Of a DNA stretch of 64,000 nucleotides, positions 43,355 to 52,063 are shown in pieces. How positions within the stretch are numbered: the first letter of the stretch is position 1; every line of letters starts with the position of its first letter. Made by a program: the position numbers and the translations under genes. The DNA is taken from positions 1,100,001-1,164,000 of the forward strand of contig NZ_CP025408.1 of the NCBI RefSeq assembly GCF_002847305.1, given 5' to 3'. The DNA is from Paracoccus tegillarcae. GTDB taxonomy: Bacteria; Pseudomonadota; Alphaproteobacteria; Rhodobacterales; Rhodobacteraceae. Below the pieces are notes generated by a model. That model saw only the letters and a program-made list of their open reading frames with translations. It ran no database searches and was not told the origin of the DNA.

Positions 43355-43564
43355 TCAGGCGTCGTCGCGCGGGTCGTGCTCGGTCACCGTTTCGTGGCTC
43401 GGATCGCGGTGCCTGCGCATGACCTGCAGCGTGTCATAACCCGCCAGCAGCAGCGTCAGCAGGATCACCCCGCCCAGATCCCAACGCGGGACATAGATCA
43501 CCAGAGTGACCAGAAAACCGACCAGAATCGCATAGGCCAGACCTGCCATGATCCTGTCCATCAT
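43355..43564 (-). CDS. Small two-TM membrane protein, function unknown
   Basis: A 69-residue protein with two hydrophobic helices (about residues 5-25, IMAGLAYAILVGFLVTLVIYV, and 29-47, DLGGVILLTLLLAGYDTLQVM) and a charged C-terminus rich in His, Glu and Asp. Its ATG overlaps the amidase stop by 4 bases, so it is translationally coupled. It is the last gene of the TRAP-amidase operon. No family is recognised. Confidence 0.65.
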   Translation of the reverse strand: MMDRIMAGLAYAILVGFLVTLVIYVPRWDLGGVILLTLLLAGYDTLQVMRRHRDPSHETVTEHDPRDDA

Positions 43565-44922
43565 GCTGTCGTCTCCTCTTCGATTTCGCTGGCGGCTGTC
43601 ACATGTTGCATCAGCCAGTTCGCGCTGCGCAACAGCCGCGCATCATCGCCAACCCGCCCGATCAGTTGCAGGCCCATCGGCAGACCGTTTTCATCGCTGA
43701 ACAGGGGCAGGGTCACAGCGGGTGTGCCGCACAACGTCCAGATCCCGTTGAATGTCGGGTCGCCGGTGCTGTCCAACCCTGCGGGCGCAGGGCCGACGCT
43801 GGCCGCACACAGGATTGCATCGCAGCGATCAAACAGCCGGTCCAGCCCTGCGTTCAGAACCTCGCGCCAATCCAGTGCGGACAGATAGTCACGCGCGGGG
43901 ATGGCCTTGCCCTCATCCATCGCCTCGGTCAGGATCGGCGACATCAGCTCGCGCCCGCGCTTTTCGTAACCGTAAAAGAATTTCGCCATCTCGGCCTTGT
44001 TGATCCGGGTGCGGATCGCGACGGCCTCGCCAAACATGCCGGGCAGCGCAAAGCGTTCGCAGCGATCACCCAGCAACGCCGCCACCTCATCCAGCGCGGC
44101 CCTCATCTGCTGCGGCACCTCGGGCGGGGCGGGCAGATCGGCCATGGCGAATTGCGGTTTTACGGGCGGGCGGGCGATGGCTATCTGCAGCAGCCGGGGC
44201 GCGGGCATTGGGTCGGTTGCCGCATCATCGGGGTCGTGGCCCGCAAGCACCTCGGCCAACAGGGCGGCATCCTCAACCGTGCGGGCAAAGACCCCGACCG
44301 TATCGAGAAACGGCGATTGCGGCAGGATACCCGTGCGCCCGATCTGCCCAAAGCTGGGTTTGAAGCCAACAATGCCGCAGAACGAGGCAGGCCGGATCAC
44401 CGATCCGCCGGTTTGCGTGCCCACGGCCAGCGGCACCATGCCCGCGGCAACCGCCACGGCAGAGCCCGCCGAAGAGCCACCCGGCGTTCGCGACGGATCA
44501 TGCGGATTGCGCGATTTGGACGGGTTCATATAGGCCATCTCGGTGGTCACGGTCTTACCCATGATCACCGCACCGGCGGCGCGCAGCCGTGTCACCAATG
44601 CGGCATCCTTGTCGGGCACACGGCCCTTGTCGATGGCGGTGCCGTTCTCGCCCGGCACACCGGCCACGTCGATCACATCCTTGATGCCCACCGGCAGGCC
44701 GTGCAGCGGCCCGATGGCCGCCCCCGACTTGCGCCGTGCGTCCAGCGCGCGGGCCTGCGCCAGCACATATTCGCCGTCGACCCAGGCCCAGGCCTGCAAG
44801 GTGGGCTCTGTCTCGGCGATGCGCTTGAGATGTGCCGTCACCACATCGACCACCGAGACAGCGCCTGCCGCCATGCGGTCGCGCAGCTCGATGGCCGACA
44901 GCCCTGTCAGATCAACCGCCAT
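43561..44922 (-). CDS. Amidase-signature hydrolase
   Basis: A 453-residue amidase of the GatA/amidase-signature family. The Ser-cisSer-Lys triad is intact: Lys in VGIKDVIDV, cis-Ser and nucleophile Ser in PGGSSAGSAVAVAAGMVPLAVGTQTGGSVIRPASFCG. A GFKPSFGQIGRTG segment follows. It is coupled to a TRAP transporter (start overlaps the large-permease stop by 11 bases), which suggests it hydrolyses the amide-containing compound imported by that transporter. ATG at 44922 has GAGGT before it; a 21-codon upstream extension is ignored. Confidence 0.9.
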   Translation of the reverse strand: MAVDLTGLSAIELRDRMAAGAVSVVDVVTAHLKRIAETEPTLQAWAWVDGEYVLAQARALDARRKSGAAIGPLHGLPVGIKDVIDVAGVPGENGTAIDKGRVPDKDAALVTRLRAAGAVIMGKTVTTEMAYMNPSKSRNPHDPSRTPGGSSAGSAVAVAAGMVPLAVGTQTGGSVIRPASFCGIVGFKPSFGQIGRTGILPQSPFLDTVGVFARTVEDAALLAEVLAGHDPDDAATDPMPAPRLLQIAIARPPVKPQFAMADLPAPPEVPQQMRAALDEVAALLGDRCERFALPGMFGEAVAIRTRINKAEMAKFFYGYEKRGRELMSPILTEAMDEGKAIPARDYLSALDWREVLNAGLDRLFDRCDAILCAASVGPAPAGLDSTGDPTFNGIWTLCGTPAVTLPLFSDENGLPMGLQLIGRVGDDARLLRSANWLMQHVTAASEIEEETTA

Positions 44923-46330
44923 AGAACACCTCGGGCAGGTAGAACACGGTTCCGGGGAAGATATAGACCACCGCCATGGCGACAAAGACCATGAACAGGA
45001 ACGGCATCACACCGGCAAAGATCTGCGTCAGCTTGACCTCGGGCGGGGCGATCCCTTTCAGGTAATAGGCCGACATGGCCATGGGTGGCGTCAGGAAAGA
45101 GGTTTGCAGGTTCAGCGCCACGAGAATGCCGAAGAACAGCGGATCGACCCCGAACATGGTCAAGAGCGGCAAGAAGATCGGCACGAAGATGATGATGATT
45201 TCCGACCATTCCAGCGGCCAGCCCAGCAAGAATATGATCAGCTGCGCGAGTAGCAGGAATTGCAGCGGTGTCAGGTCCATGCCGCTCACGAATTCCGATA
45301 TCAGATGCTCGCCTCCGAGATAGCTGAACACCGACGAGAACGTGTAAGAGCCGACGAACAGCCAGCAAACCATCGCCGTGGTGCGCACCGTCAGATAGAC
45401 CGATTCCCGCAATCTCTGGAAACTCAGCGCCCGATAGGCAGCAGCCAGCACCAGACCGCCCATGGCGCCGATGGCCGCGGCCTCGGTCGGTGTGGCCAGC
45501 CCGAACAGGATCGAGCCAAGGACCGAAATGATCAGCACCGCCAGCGGAAAGAACGAGGTGAAAAGCATCACCATCAGCTTGCCGAAGGGGACCGCCGGCA
45601 CATCTTCCTCGGACAGGCGCGGCGCGGCTGAGGGCTGCAGGATCGAACGGCCGATGATATAGGTCAGGTACAGGCCCACCAGCACCAGCCCCGGCACCAT
45701 GGCGCCTGCATAAAGCCGCACGATCGACACGCCCGACGCCGCCGCATAGACGATCAGCATGATCGAGGGCGGGATCAGAATGCCCAACGTACCGCCTGCG
45801 CAGATGATCCCGCTGGCAAAGCTGGTATTATAGCGCGCCTTCAGCATCGCCGGCAGGGCCAGCAGCCCCATCAGCGTGACCACAGCACCCACGATCCCGG
45901 TTGCGGTAGCGAACAAGGCGCAAGTGATCAGCGCGGCCACACCCATACTGCCGGGCATCCGACGTGCCGCCACGGCAAGCGTGGAAAACAGCCGGTCGAC
46001 GATATTGGCGCGTTCGACGATATAGCCCATGAACAGGAACAGCGGCACAGCCGTCAGCACCTCGTTCGACATGACCGTATAGGTCTGGTTTATGAACAAA
46101 TCGAAGATGCGGTTGTTGAACAGCCCCTCTATCCAGGCCGTGAACGAAGTCCAGCCATCGGCCTCTTCGCCCAGCCGGTTAAAGGTCCGCCACATCCGGT
46201 CGGCATCGAAATAGGCGTAATAGCCGAACATGATCCCCAGAGCCATCAGCGTGAAGGCGATGGGAAAGCCCAGGAACACCAGAATAATGAATACGCCCAG
46301 CATCGACAGGGCGACCTGCGGGTCGGTCAC
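44912..46330 (-). CDS. TRAP transporter large permease (DctM type)
   Basis: A 472-residue inner-membrane protein with about 12-13 TM segments. DctM hallmarks include LFATATGIVGAVVTLMGLLALPAMLKARYNTSFASGIICAGGTLGILIPPSIMLIVYAAASGVSIVRLYAGAMVPGL and the C-terminal FFGILVALNLQTSFLTPPMAMSAYYL. It uses a sodium gradient with the small permease and the binding protein encoded upstream on the same strand. There is a 39-bp gap after dctQ. The substrate may be an amide given the coupled amidase, but this is inference. Confidence 0.93.
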   Translation of the reverse strand: MTDPQVALSMLGVFIILVFLGFPIAFTLMALGIMFGYYAYFDADRMWRTFNRLGEEADGWTSFTAWIEGLFNNRIFDLFINQTYTVMSNEVLTAVPLFLFMGYIVERANIVDRLFSTLAVAARRMPGSMGVAALITCALFATATGIVGAVVTLMGLLALPAMLKARYNTSFASGIICAGGTLGILIPPSIMLIVYAAASGVSIVRLYAGAMVPGLVLVGLYLTYIIGRSILQPSAAPRLSEEDVPAVPFGKLMVMLFTSFFPLAVLIISVLGSILFGLATPTEAAAIGAMGGLVLAAAYRALSFQRLRESVYLTVRTTAMVCWLFVGSYTFSSVFSYLGGEHLISEFVSGMDLTPLQFLLLAQLIIFLLGWPLEWSEIIIIFVPIFLPLLTMFGVDPLFFGILVALNLQTSFLTPPMAMSAYYLKGIAPPEVKLTQIFAGVMPFLFMVFVAMAVVYIFPGTVFYLPEVFYGG

Positions 46331-46369
46331 GATTGTTTCTCCGTCCGGGGAATGGTGGGCAGCGCCAGA

Positions 46370-46954
46370 TCAGGCTTCATGCGCGTGCGCCTTTTCGGCC
46401 TGCTCGCGGATCAGCAGTTGCTCGGTCTCTTCGACGTCCTCTTCGGCGGCGTACCAGACGCCATCGCGGATCGCCATGATACAGCGCATCACCTGCGCGA
46501 TGCCCTGTATGAACAGCAGGATACCGGCGGCGACGATCACCGTCTTGAACTGAAAGATCGGAATGCCGGCGGGGCTGTTCACGCTGACCTCGCCGTATTG
46601 CCAACTGCGCGATGCGTATTTCCAGCCCGCAAAAATCAGCGCCGAGACGCCGGGAAAGAAGAAGATCAGGTACAGCACCAGATCGACCGCGCCCTGCACG
46701 CGCACCGGCCACAGCCGGTACAGGAAGTCACCCCGCACATGGCCGCCCCGCGACAGCGTATAGGCGCCCCCCATCATGAATAGCGTGCCATACATGATGA
46801 ACGACACGTCCAACGACCAAGATGTCGGTGCGTTGAAGATATAGCGCACGACGACCTCGTAGCTGACGCCAATGGTCATCAGCATGATCAGCCAGCCAAA
46901 GGTCTTGCCAAACCAGGCCGACAGGCTGTCGGCAAACCGCACAAAGCGAAGCAT
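46370..46954 (-). CDS. TRAP transporter small permease (DctQ type)
   Basis: A 194-residue protein with four TM helices and a conserved loop (YIFNAPTSWSLDVSFIMYGTLFMMGGAYTLSRGGHVRGDFLYR), the DctQ signature. The C-terminus is a charged tail (EEDVEETEQLLIREQAEKAHAHEA). It pairs with the large permease downstream. ATG at 46954 follows a GGGGGAT ribosome-binding site; a 13-codon upstream extension is disregarded. A stem-loop lies between the SBP stop and this gene. Confidence 0.9.
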   Translation of the reverse strand: MLRFVRFADSLSAWFGKTFGWLIMLMTIGVSYEVVVRYIFNAPTSWSLDVSFIMYGTLFMMGGAYTLSRGGHVRGDFLYRLWPVRVQGAVDLVLYLIFFFPGVSALIFAGWKYASRSWQYGEVSVNSPAGIPIFQFKTVIVAAGILLFIQGIAQVMRCIMAIRDGVWYAAEEDVEETEQLLIREQAEKAHAHEA

Positions 46955-46977
46955 CCTATCCCCCGCAAATTGAATCC

Positions 46978-47007
46978 GCCCCCGACACCGCAACAGGTGC
47001 CGGGGGC
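46978..47007 (-). other. Intercistronic stem-loop between TRAP binding-protein and small-permease genes
   Basis: A 12-bp inverted repeat with one mismatch (GCCCCCGACACC / GGTGCCGGGGGC) and a 6-nt loop lies 18 bases past the SBP stop. It is followed on the minus strand by CGGATTC, not a T-run, so it likely stabilises SBP mRNA. Confidence 0.65.
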
Positions 47008-47024
47008 AGCGTATCGTTCATGGA

Positions 47025-48167
47025 TCAGATCTTCAGTTCGCCGGGGAAGAAATGCTCATAGGCCAATGCATAATCAGGCTTGTCCATGAGTTCGTAGAAG
47101 ACCGTCCGCTTCACCCAGTCACGCTGGCTGCCCATGATCTTCTTGATCGTTTCATCGGCCTCCAGCGTGGTGATCATCTCGGACCAGGCATCCAGCTGCG
47201 CCTGCAGGATATCCTGCGGGGTCTTGTGGATGCTCACACCGCTTTCATCGCGCAGCTTCAGCAGGTCGGCCGAATAGTTGTCCAGCGCATAAGCCGTATT
47301 GGCGGTCGAGGCAGCCTCGACGCCGTGCTCAAGGATGGCGCGCAGATCAGGTTCCAGATCTTCCATGACGTCGCGGTTGAACAGGAATTCAAACGCTTCC
47401 GACGCCTGGTGATAAGAGCCCATGTAATAGTTCTTGGCCACATCCTGCGCACCAAAGCGCATGTCCGAGGACGGGTTGTTGAACTCGAACGCGTCGATCA
47501 CGCCACGTTCCATCGCGGGAACGATCTCGCCGCCGGGCAACTGGGCCACGGACATGCCCATGGATTGCAGCAGGTCAGCGGCCAGGCCGACGGTGCGGTA
47601 TTTCATGCCCTGGATATCGTCGATCCCCGTGATCGGGTTCTTGAACCAGCCGAACGGCTGCGCCGGCATCGGGAAGGCCATCAGACCCACGACGTTCAGA
47701 CCCATGATATCCTGGGTCAGCTCTGCATAAAGCTCGCGCCCGCCGCCCTGATAGAACCAGCTGAGCATATTGGTGGGGTCGCCACCAAAGACGGGGCCGG
47801 TGCCGAACAGCGAGGCGGCCTTGTTCTTGCCATACCAATAGGCGCTGACGGAATGCGCGATGTCGATGACGCCATCGCTGACGCCGTCCATCACCTGAAA
47901 TGCGCCGACGACCGCACCTGCGGGCAGAAGGTCGATCTGAATGCGTCCCCCCGACATGGCCTGCACGCGGTCGACATATTGCTGGGCCATGGTCTGCCAG
48001 ATGTCGGATGCCGGCCAGCTGGTCTGCATCTTCAGCACCAGTGGTGACTGTGCCAGAACGGCAGGCGCTGCGATCAATGTACTGGCAGCCGCGCCGCCGG
48101 CAATGGCGCCGCCACGGCGAATAAACGAGCGGCGCGAAACCGCCGGCTTCGGTGTATCTTTGGTCAT
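47025..48167 (-). CDS. TRAP transporter substrate-binding protein (DctP family, Tat-exported)
   Basis: A 380-residue periplasmic binding protein with a twin-arginine leader (SRRSFIRRGGAIAGGAAASTLIAAPAVLA). DctP motifs include AMSGGRIQIDLLPAGAVVGAFQVMDGVSDGVIDIAHSVSAYWYGKN and GMKYRTVGLAADLLQSMGMSVAQLPGGEIVPAMERGVIDAFEFNNP, whose Arg (RTVG) is typical for carboxylate binding. Tat export suggests folding in the cytoplasm. It heads the operon SBP-DctQ-DctM-amidase-small protein. A 232-bp gap separates it from the divergent second TRAP operon. Confidence 0.93.
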   Translation of the reverse strand: MTKDTPKPAVSRRSFIRRGGAIAGGAAASTLIAAPAVLAQSPLVLKMQTSWPASDIWQTMAQQYVDRVQAMSGGRIQIDLLPAGAVVGAFQVMDGVSDGVIDIAHSVSAYWYGKNKAASLFGTGPVFGGDPTNMLSWFYQGGGRELYAELTQDIMGLNVVGLMAFPMPAQPFGWFKNPITGIDDIQGMKYRTVGLAADLLQSMGMSVAQLPGGEIVPAMERGVIDAFEFNNPSSDMRFGAQDVAKNYYMGSYHQASEAFEFLFNRDVMEDLEPDLRAILEHGVEAASTANTAYALDNYSADLLKLRDESGVSIHKTPQDILQAQLDAWSEMITTLEADETIKKIMGSQRDWVKRTVFYELMDKPDYALAYEHFFPGELKI

Positions 48168-48399
48168 TTATTTCCTCCCTGGGGCATCTGTATACTTTGA
48201 CACCCACAACACTGTTTCGCCTGAACGCGTTCAAATCAAGACTTTATTCTCTTGCATTCGGCACGTGTCATACATGACCCGCAAGGCAGGACCACACCGA
48301 TATAAGGCACTAAAACAGCAGTATTGACTGCCCCACGGCGTATTGCGCGGGGCGGTTCAATCTGCAATCAACCATGGGAAATCAGGGAGGATCACTTTA

Positions 48400-49389
48400 A
48401 TGTATACGAAATTTTCAGTCGGTCTGGCCACTGCGCTGGCCTTCGCATTGCCGGTATCAGCCGAAACGCTGCGGCTGTCGCACAATGTCGGTGACACCAC
48501 GACCTGGCAGCAGGGCGCCGAGAAATTTGGTGAATTGCTGGCCGCCGAAACGGACGGCGCCTATGACGTCCGCGTCTTCCCCAATGCTCAGTTGGCCGGT
48601 GGCGACCAGATGAAGCAGGCCGAGATGACCGGGCGCGGCGCCATTGACGTCGTGCTGACCTCGGCCATCAACGTCACCCCGTTGGCGCCGGAAATGGCTG
48701 CCTTTTCGCTGCCCTACCTGTACGCTGATTACGCCGCCGTGGATCGCACCACCGCAGGCAAGGCCGGCGACAAGATGGAAGAGATCATGGCAGGCCACGG
48801 CATCCATATTCTTGCATGGGGCGAGAACGGCTTTCGCGAGGTCACCAATTCCAAGCGCCCGATCAAAACGCCCGCCGATATGGAAGGGCTGAAAATGCGC
48901 GTGGCCGGGCCGATGTATATCGACGTGATGAATGATCTGGGCGCGAACCCGCAGCAGATGCAGTGGTCCGAGACCTTCCCGGCACTGCAACAAGGCGTGG
49001 TCGACGGGCAGGAAAATCCGATCGGCGCGGTGATCATCCCGCAGCGCGTCTATGAGGTACAGACCTACATCACGCCCTGGCATTACAGCTATGACCCGCT
49101 GTTCCTTGGCATCAGCAAAGAACGTTGGGACGCCATGGACGACGCCACCAAGGCGCAGTTCCAGACAGCCGCGGACGAGGCGATGGCCTATCAGATCGAC
49201 ATCAGCCGCAAGGCGACCGATGAGGGGCTGGCCTTCCTGAAGGAACAGGGGATGGAGGTCACCGAACTGACGCCTGAGGAACTGCAGGCCTTCAAGGATG
49301 CGACCAAGCCCAGCTTTGACACCTGGTCCGAAAAGGTTGGCGCAGATATTGTGCAACTGTTCACCGACGAAGCCAACGCGGCGCAATAA
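48400..49389 (+). CDS. TRAP transporter substrate-binding protein (DctP family), second system
   Basis: A 329-residue binding protein with a Sec signal peptide (MYTKFSVGLATALAFALPVSA|ETL). It belongs to the DctP group: ETDGAYDVRVFPNAQLAGGDQMKQAEMTGRGAIDVVLTSA and LKMRVAGPMYIDVMNDLGANPQQMQWSETFPALQQGVVDGQENP carry the conserved Arg in KMRV. AGGGAGG precedes the ATG; a 19-codon upstream frame is discounted. It heads an operon with its own DctQ and DctM, separate from the divergent system, and uses Sec rather than Tat. Confidence 0.93.
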   Translation: MYTKFSVGLATALAFALPVSAETLRLSHNVGDTTTWQQGAEKFGELLAAETDGAYDVRVFPNAQLAGGDQMKQAEMTGRGAIDVVLTSAINVTPLAPEMAAFSLPYLYADYAAVDRTTAGKAGDKMEEIMAGHGIHILAWGENGFREVTNSKRPIKTPADMEGLKMRVAGPMYIDVMNDLGANPQQMQWSETFPALQQGVVDGQENPIGAVIIPQRVYEVQTYITPWHYSYDPLFLGISKERWDAMDDATKAQFQTAADEAMAYQIDISRKATDEGLAFLKEQGMEVTELTPEELQAFKDATKPSFDTWSEKVGADIVQLFTDEANAAQ

Positions 49390-49851
49390 GTGCGCTTGCT
49401 GGACAATTTCGAAAAGATTGTCTGCGCGGTCTTGCTGCTTGGCATGACCGCGCTTGGCTTTGCCAATATCGTGGTGCGTTACGGCACCAGCCATTCCTTT
49501 GCCGCGACCGAGGAATTGCTGACCGGCGGTTTCGTCCTGCTGACCGTCTTTGGCGCGGCCATTGCGGCGCGGCGCGGCGAACATCTGGCGGTCGAACTGA
49601 TTTCCGATCTGCTGCCACCCGCCGCGCGTCGCGTTGTGATCGTGTTGGCTGCGGGATTGTCGATCCTGCTGCTGGCGGCCTCGGTCTGGTTCACCATCGG
49701 ACTGGTGCAGAACCAGCTGTCCACCGGCATGAAAAGCTATGCGCTGAACCTGCCTTTGTGGTGGTATTCGGCGGCCGTGCCGGTCGGGTTCGCCATGGTC
49801 CTGATCCGCTATGTTCAGGCGCTTATGCGGGGGCCAGAACGCGATGAGTGA
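49390..49851 (+). CDS. TRAP transporter small permease (DctQ type), second system
   Basis: A 153-residue, four-TM DctQ protein (NIVVRYGTSHSFAATEELLTGGFVLLTVFGAAIAARRGEHLAVELISDLLPPAARR) that starts at a GTG directly after the SBP stop (TAA-GTG, no gap). The gene overlaps the DctM gene by 8 bases. A short loop carries RRGEH, which corresponds to the conserved R-x-x-x-H region of the family. Confidence 0.9.
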   Translation: MRLLDNFEKIVCAVLLLGMTALGFANIVVRYGTSHSFAATEELLTGGFVLLTVFGAAIAARRGEHLAVELISDLLPPAARRVVIVLAAGLSILLLAASVWFTIGLVQNQLSTGMKSYALNLPLWWYSAAVPVGFAMVLIRYVQALMRGPERDE

Positions 49852-51148
49852 GATCGGCGCGGGCAGCCTGATGGTGGGCCTGTTCTTCCTGTTTCTGATC
49901 CTGCGCGTGCCGGTGGCCTTTGCGCTTGGCCTGTCCGCCATGGTGGCGATGTGGCAATTGGGCTTTGGGCTGGATCTGATCGGCGATCTGCTGACCGCCG
50001 GCATCGCCAAATTCTCGTTGCTGGCCATTCCATTCTTCATCCTCGCCGGCAACCTGATGGGTCGGCTTGGCATTGCCGAGCGTATGATCCGGTTTTTCCG
50101 CGTGCTGGTTGGCGGATTGCCGGGCGGGATGGGGCTGGTTGGCACCGTCGTATGTCTGTTCTGGGGGGCGGTCAGCGGGTCTGGTCCGGCCTCGGTCGCG
50201 GCGATCGGGCCGATGATCATCCGCTCGATGGAAGAGGATGGCTATTCCCGCGCTTTTGCCGCCGGTCTGGTTTGCACCGGGGCGGCCATGTCCATCGTGA
50301 TCCCGCCTTCGATCGGGCTGGTGATTTATGGGGTTCTGGCCGAGACATCCATCGCCGACCTGTTCATCGCGGCCATCATTCCGGGCCTGCTCTGCGGCGC
50401 GCTGATGCTGTGCGCCCTGCCCTTTGGGCGCGCCTCGGGCGACGCCGCCGCCACCCGCGCACTGGTGCCCCCGCCCTATCCGGGCATGGCTTATGGCGCG
50501 CGGTTATGGCGTTGTTTTCTGGACAGTTTCTGGGGCTTGATGACGCCCGTGGTTATCCTTGGGGGCATCTATTCGGGCATCTTCACCCCGACCGAGGCTG
50601 CCATTGTCGCATCGGTTTATGCGCTGGCGGTGGGCGGGCTGATCTATCGCACGCTGAACATCGACAGCCTTTACCGCGCGCTGGTCGATTCCGCCTCATC
50701 TTCGGCCGTGGTCATGCTGGTCGTGGCCTATGCAGGGCTGTTTGGCTGGGTGGTCACGGTCGATGATCTGGTCGGCAGCTATTCAGAGGCGCTGCTGGGG
50801 CTGTCGTCGAACACGTTCGTCATCCTCGCGGTGATCATGCTGGTGCTGCTAATCTGCGGCATGTTCATGGACGCGATCACTATCATGTTGATCTGCCTGC
50901 CGATTTTTCTGCCGGTGGCGCGCGAGCTGGGCTGGGACCCGGTCTGGTTCGGGGTGCTGGTCATGGTCAATCTGGCCATCGGGCTGTTCACGCCGCCGGT
51001 GGGGATCAACCTGTATGTCGCTGCCAATATCACCCGGTTGCCGCTGGAAAAGGTGGCGCGGGGGGCGCTGCCGTTTCTGATCAGCAGCCTGATCGGGCTG
51101 GCCCTGATCGCCGGCATCCCGGCGTTGAGCCTGGTGTTCATGGACTGA
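49844..51148 (+). CDS. TRAP transporter large permease (DctM type), second system
   Basis: A 434-residue protein with about 12 TM segments. DctM blocks: AIPFFILAGNLMGRLGIAERMIRFFRVLVGGLPGGMGLVGTVVCLFWGAVSGSGPASVAAIGPMII, FAAGLVCTGAAMSIVIPPSIGLVIYGVLAETS and the C-terminal VNLAIGLFTPPVGINLYVAANIT. Start at ATG 49844 overlaps the DctQ stop (ATGAGTGA). It ends the operon; no terminator with a T-run was seen. Confidence 0.93.
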   Translation: MSEIGAGSLMVGLFFLFLILRVPVAFALGLSAMVAMWQLGFGLDLIGDLLTAGIAKFSLLAIPFFILAGNLMGRLGIAERMIRFFRVLVGGLPGGMGLVGTVVCLFWGAVSGSGPASVAAIGPMIIRSMEEDGYSRAFAAGLVCTGAAMSIVIPPSIGLVIYGVLAETSIADLFIAAIIPGLLCGALMLCALPFGRASGDAAATRALVPPPYPGMAYGARLWRCFLDSFWGLMTPVVILGGIYSGIFTPTEAAIVASVYALAVGGLIYRTLNIDSLYRALVDSASSSAVVMLVVAYAGLFGWVVTVDDLVGSYSEALLGLSSNTFVILAVIMLVLLICGMFMDAITIMLICLPIFLPVARELGWDPVWFGVLVMVNLAIGLFTPPVGINLYVAANITRLPLEKVARGALPFLISSLIGLALIAGIPALSLVFMD

Positions 51149-51349
51149 CGCGCAACAGCCGCGGGCGTTGCGTGATGCCACCTGCGCGGGCTGCCATGGA
51201 CAGGGCCAGCAATTGCTGGTTTTCCGGCGTCACCGGGCGTGCACCGGACGGGCACAGGGTGTGCACAGCCTGTACACAGGCAGCGCGCGGTGGTGTTGCC
51301 GTTGTACGATCCAGAGATGCGCACTTGCCAGAAGGCCCCGGACCGCTAA

Positions 51350-51369
51350 ACTGAAGTATATGCTTCAGT
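51350..51369. promoter_or_regulatory. Inverted repeat over the arsR-type start codon, probable autoregulatory operator
   Basis: A perfect 7-bp inverted repeat, ACTGAAG-TATATG-CTTCAGT, spans the ATG (51360) of the regulator gene. Such dyads over or near the start are usual binding sites for ArsR-family repressors. Confidence 0.6.
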
Positions 51370-51698
51370 ATGATTCGAGCCTCAATTCTGCTTTCGCAGC
51401 GCTTGCCGACCCGACGCGGCGCGCTGTTGTCGCGCGACTTTGCGAGGGTGAGATGAGCGTTGGCGAACTGTCGGAACCGTTCGATATGTCGCTTTCCGCC
51501 GTGGGTCAGCACCTGCGCATTCTTGAAAAGTCGGGGCTGATCGTTACCGAAAAGCGGGGGCGAACCCGCTATTGCAGCGTCGATCACAGAAAGCTTGCCG
51601 CCGTCGAAAACTGGCTGAGCGAACGCCGGCGCCACACCATGCGGCGACTGGACCAACTTGAGGAATTTCTTGCAAGGAAAGGGACGCCCGATGTCTGA
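51360..51698 (+). CDS. ArsR-family winged-helix regulator
   Basis: A 112-residue winged-helix repressor: ALADPTRRAVVARLCEGEMSVGELSEPFDMSLSAVGQHLRILEKSGLIVTEKRGRTRYCSVDHRKLAAVENWL. The N-terminal LADPTRR start and SAVGQHLRILE recognition helix are those of the subgroup that usually sits before an AHSA1/SRPBCC gene, as here. No CxC metal site is visible, so a non-metal ligand or constitutive sensor is likely. Its stop overlaps the AHSA1 start by 8 bases. Confidence 0.9.
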   Translation: MLQYDSSLNSAFAALADPTRRAVVARLCEGEMSVGELSEPFDMSLSAVGQHLRILEKSGLIVTEKRGRTRYCSVDHRKLAAVENWLSERRRHTMRRLDQLEEFLARKGTPDV

Positions 51699-52038
51699 TG
51701 CGATCACCCCTGACACCATCAAGAGCACCCGCCTTCTCGCCGCGCGCCCAGAGCGCGTCTTTCGTGCATGGTCCGATCGGGAAGAGCGACTGGAATGGGA
51801 CGTCCCCGGCAATGATTGGGTGATCGACGACTTTCAGCATGATTTTCGCGAGGACGGGATCGAAACCTCGCGGTTCGGGCCAGAGGGCCGGCCGATTGCC
51901 GAAAGCTTTGGACGCTATCTGATCATCGACCCGCCCCACCGCATCGTCAGCGCCGGGGTGATGCGGTCGGTCCGGTCCGGCGAGGTCAGTTCGGCGACGA
52001 TGATGACGCTTTTGCGACCGTGTCGCAACCCGCGTTGA
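51691..52038 (+). pseudogene. Truncated AHSA1/SRPBCC-domain protein
   Basis: The frame encodes 115 residues starting SDAITPDTIKSTRLLAARPERVFRAWSDREERLEWDVPG, the AHSA1/SRPBCC beginning, with SFGRYLIIDPPHRIVSAGVMRSVRSGEVSSATMMTLLRP. Intact relatives run about 150-165 residues and continue through a C-terminal beta-strand pair and a helix; here it stops after RNPR*, so about 40 residues of the C-terminus are missing. The downstream DNA to phoB has no remnant in another frame that I could see. It is therefore likely a truncated gene, or a short variant; stability is doubtful. Confidence 0.6.
52012..52028. repeat. 7-bp inverted repeat at the AHSA1 truncation
   Basis: TTGCGAC-CGT-GTCGCAA is a perfect palindromic stem at the point where the AHSA1 reading frame loses similarity to its family, next to the 14-bp tandem repeats. 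It may be a deletion scar or a weak terminator (no T-run). Confidence 0.5.
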
Positions 52039-52063
52039 CTGAGGGCAGGCAGAAGGTCAGACC

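Noticed and set aside
43603..44994. Open frame (463 codons) antisense to the amidase
   Set aside because: Antisense shadow with no homology-like motifs, while the amidase triad is intact on the minus strand.
48401..48407. TGTATAC at the start of the second TRAP binding-protein gene
   Set aside because: It falls inside the first codons (Met-Tyr-Thr), so it is probably coincidental rather than a second operator.
51260..51280. Short palindromic runs (TGTGCACA, CCTGT-AC-ACAGG) upstream of arsR
   Set aside because: Very short arms in a GC-rich stretch with no link to a known regulator; the start-codon dyad is far more convincing.
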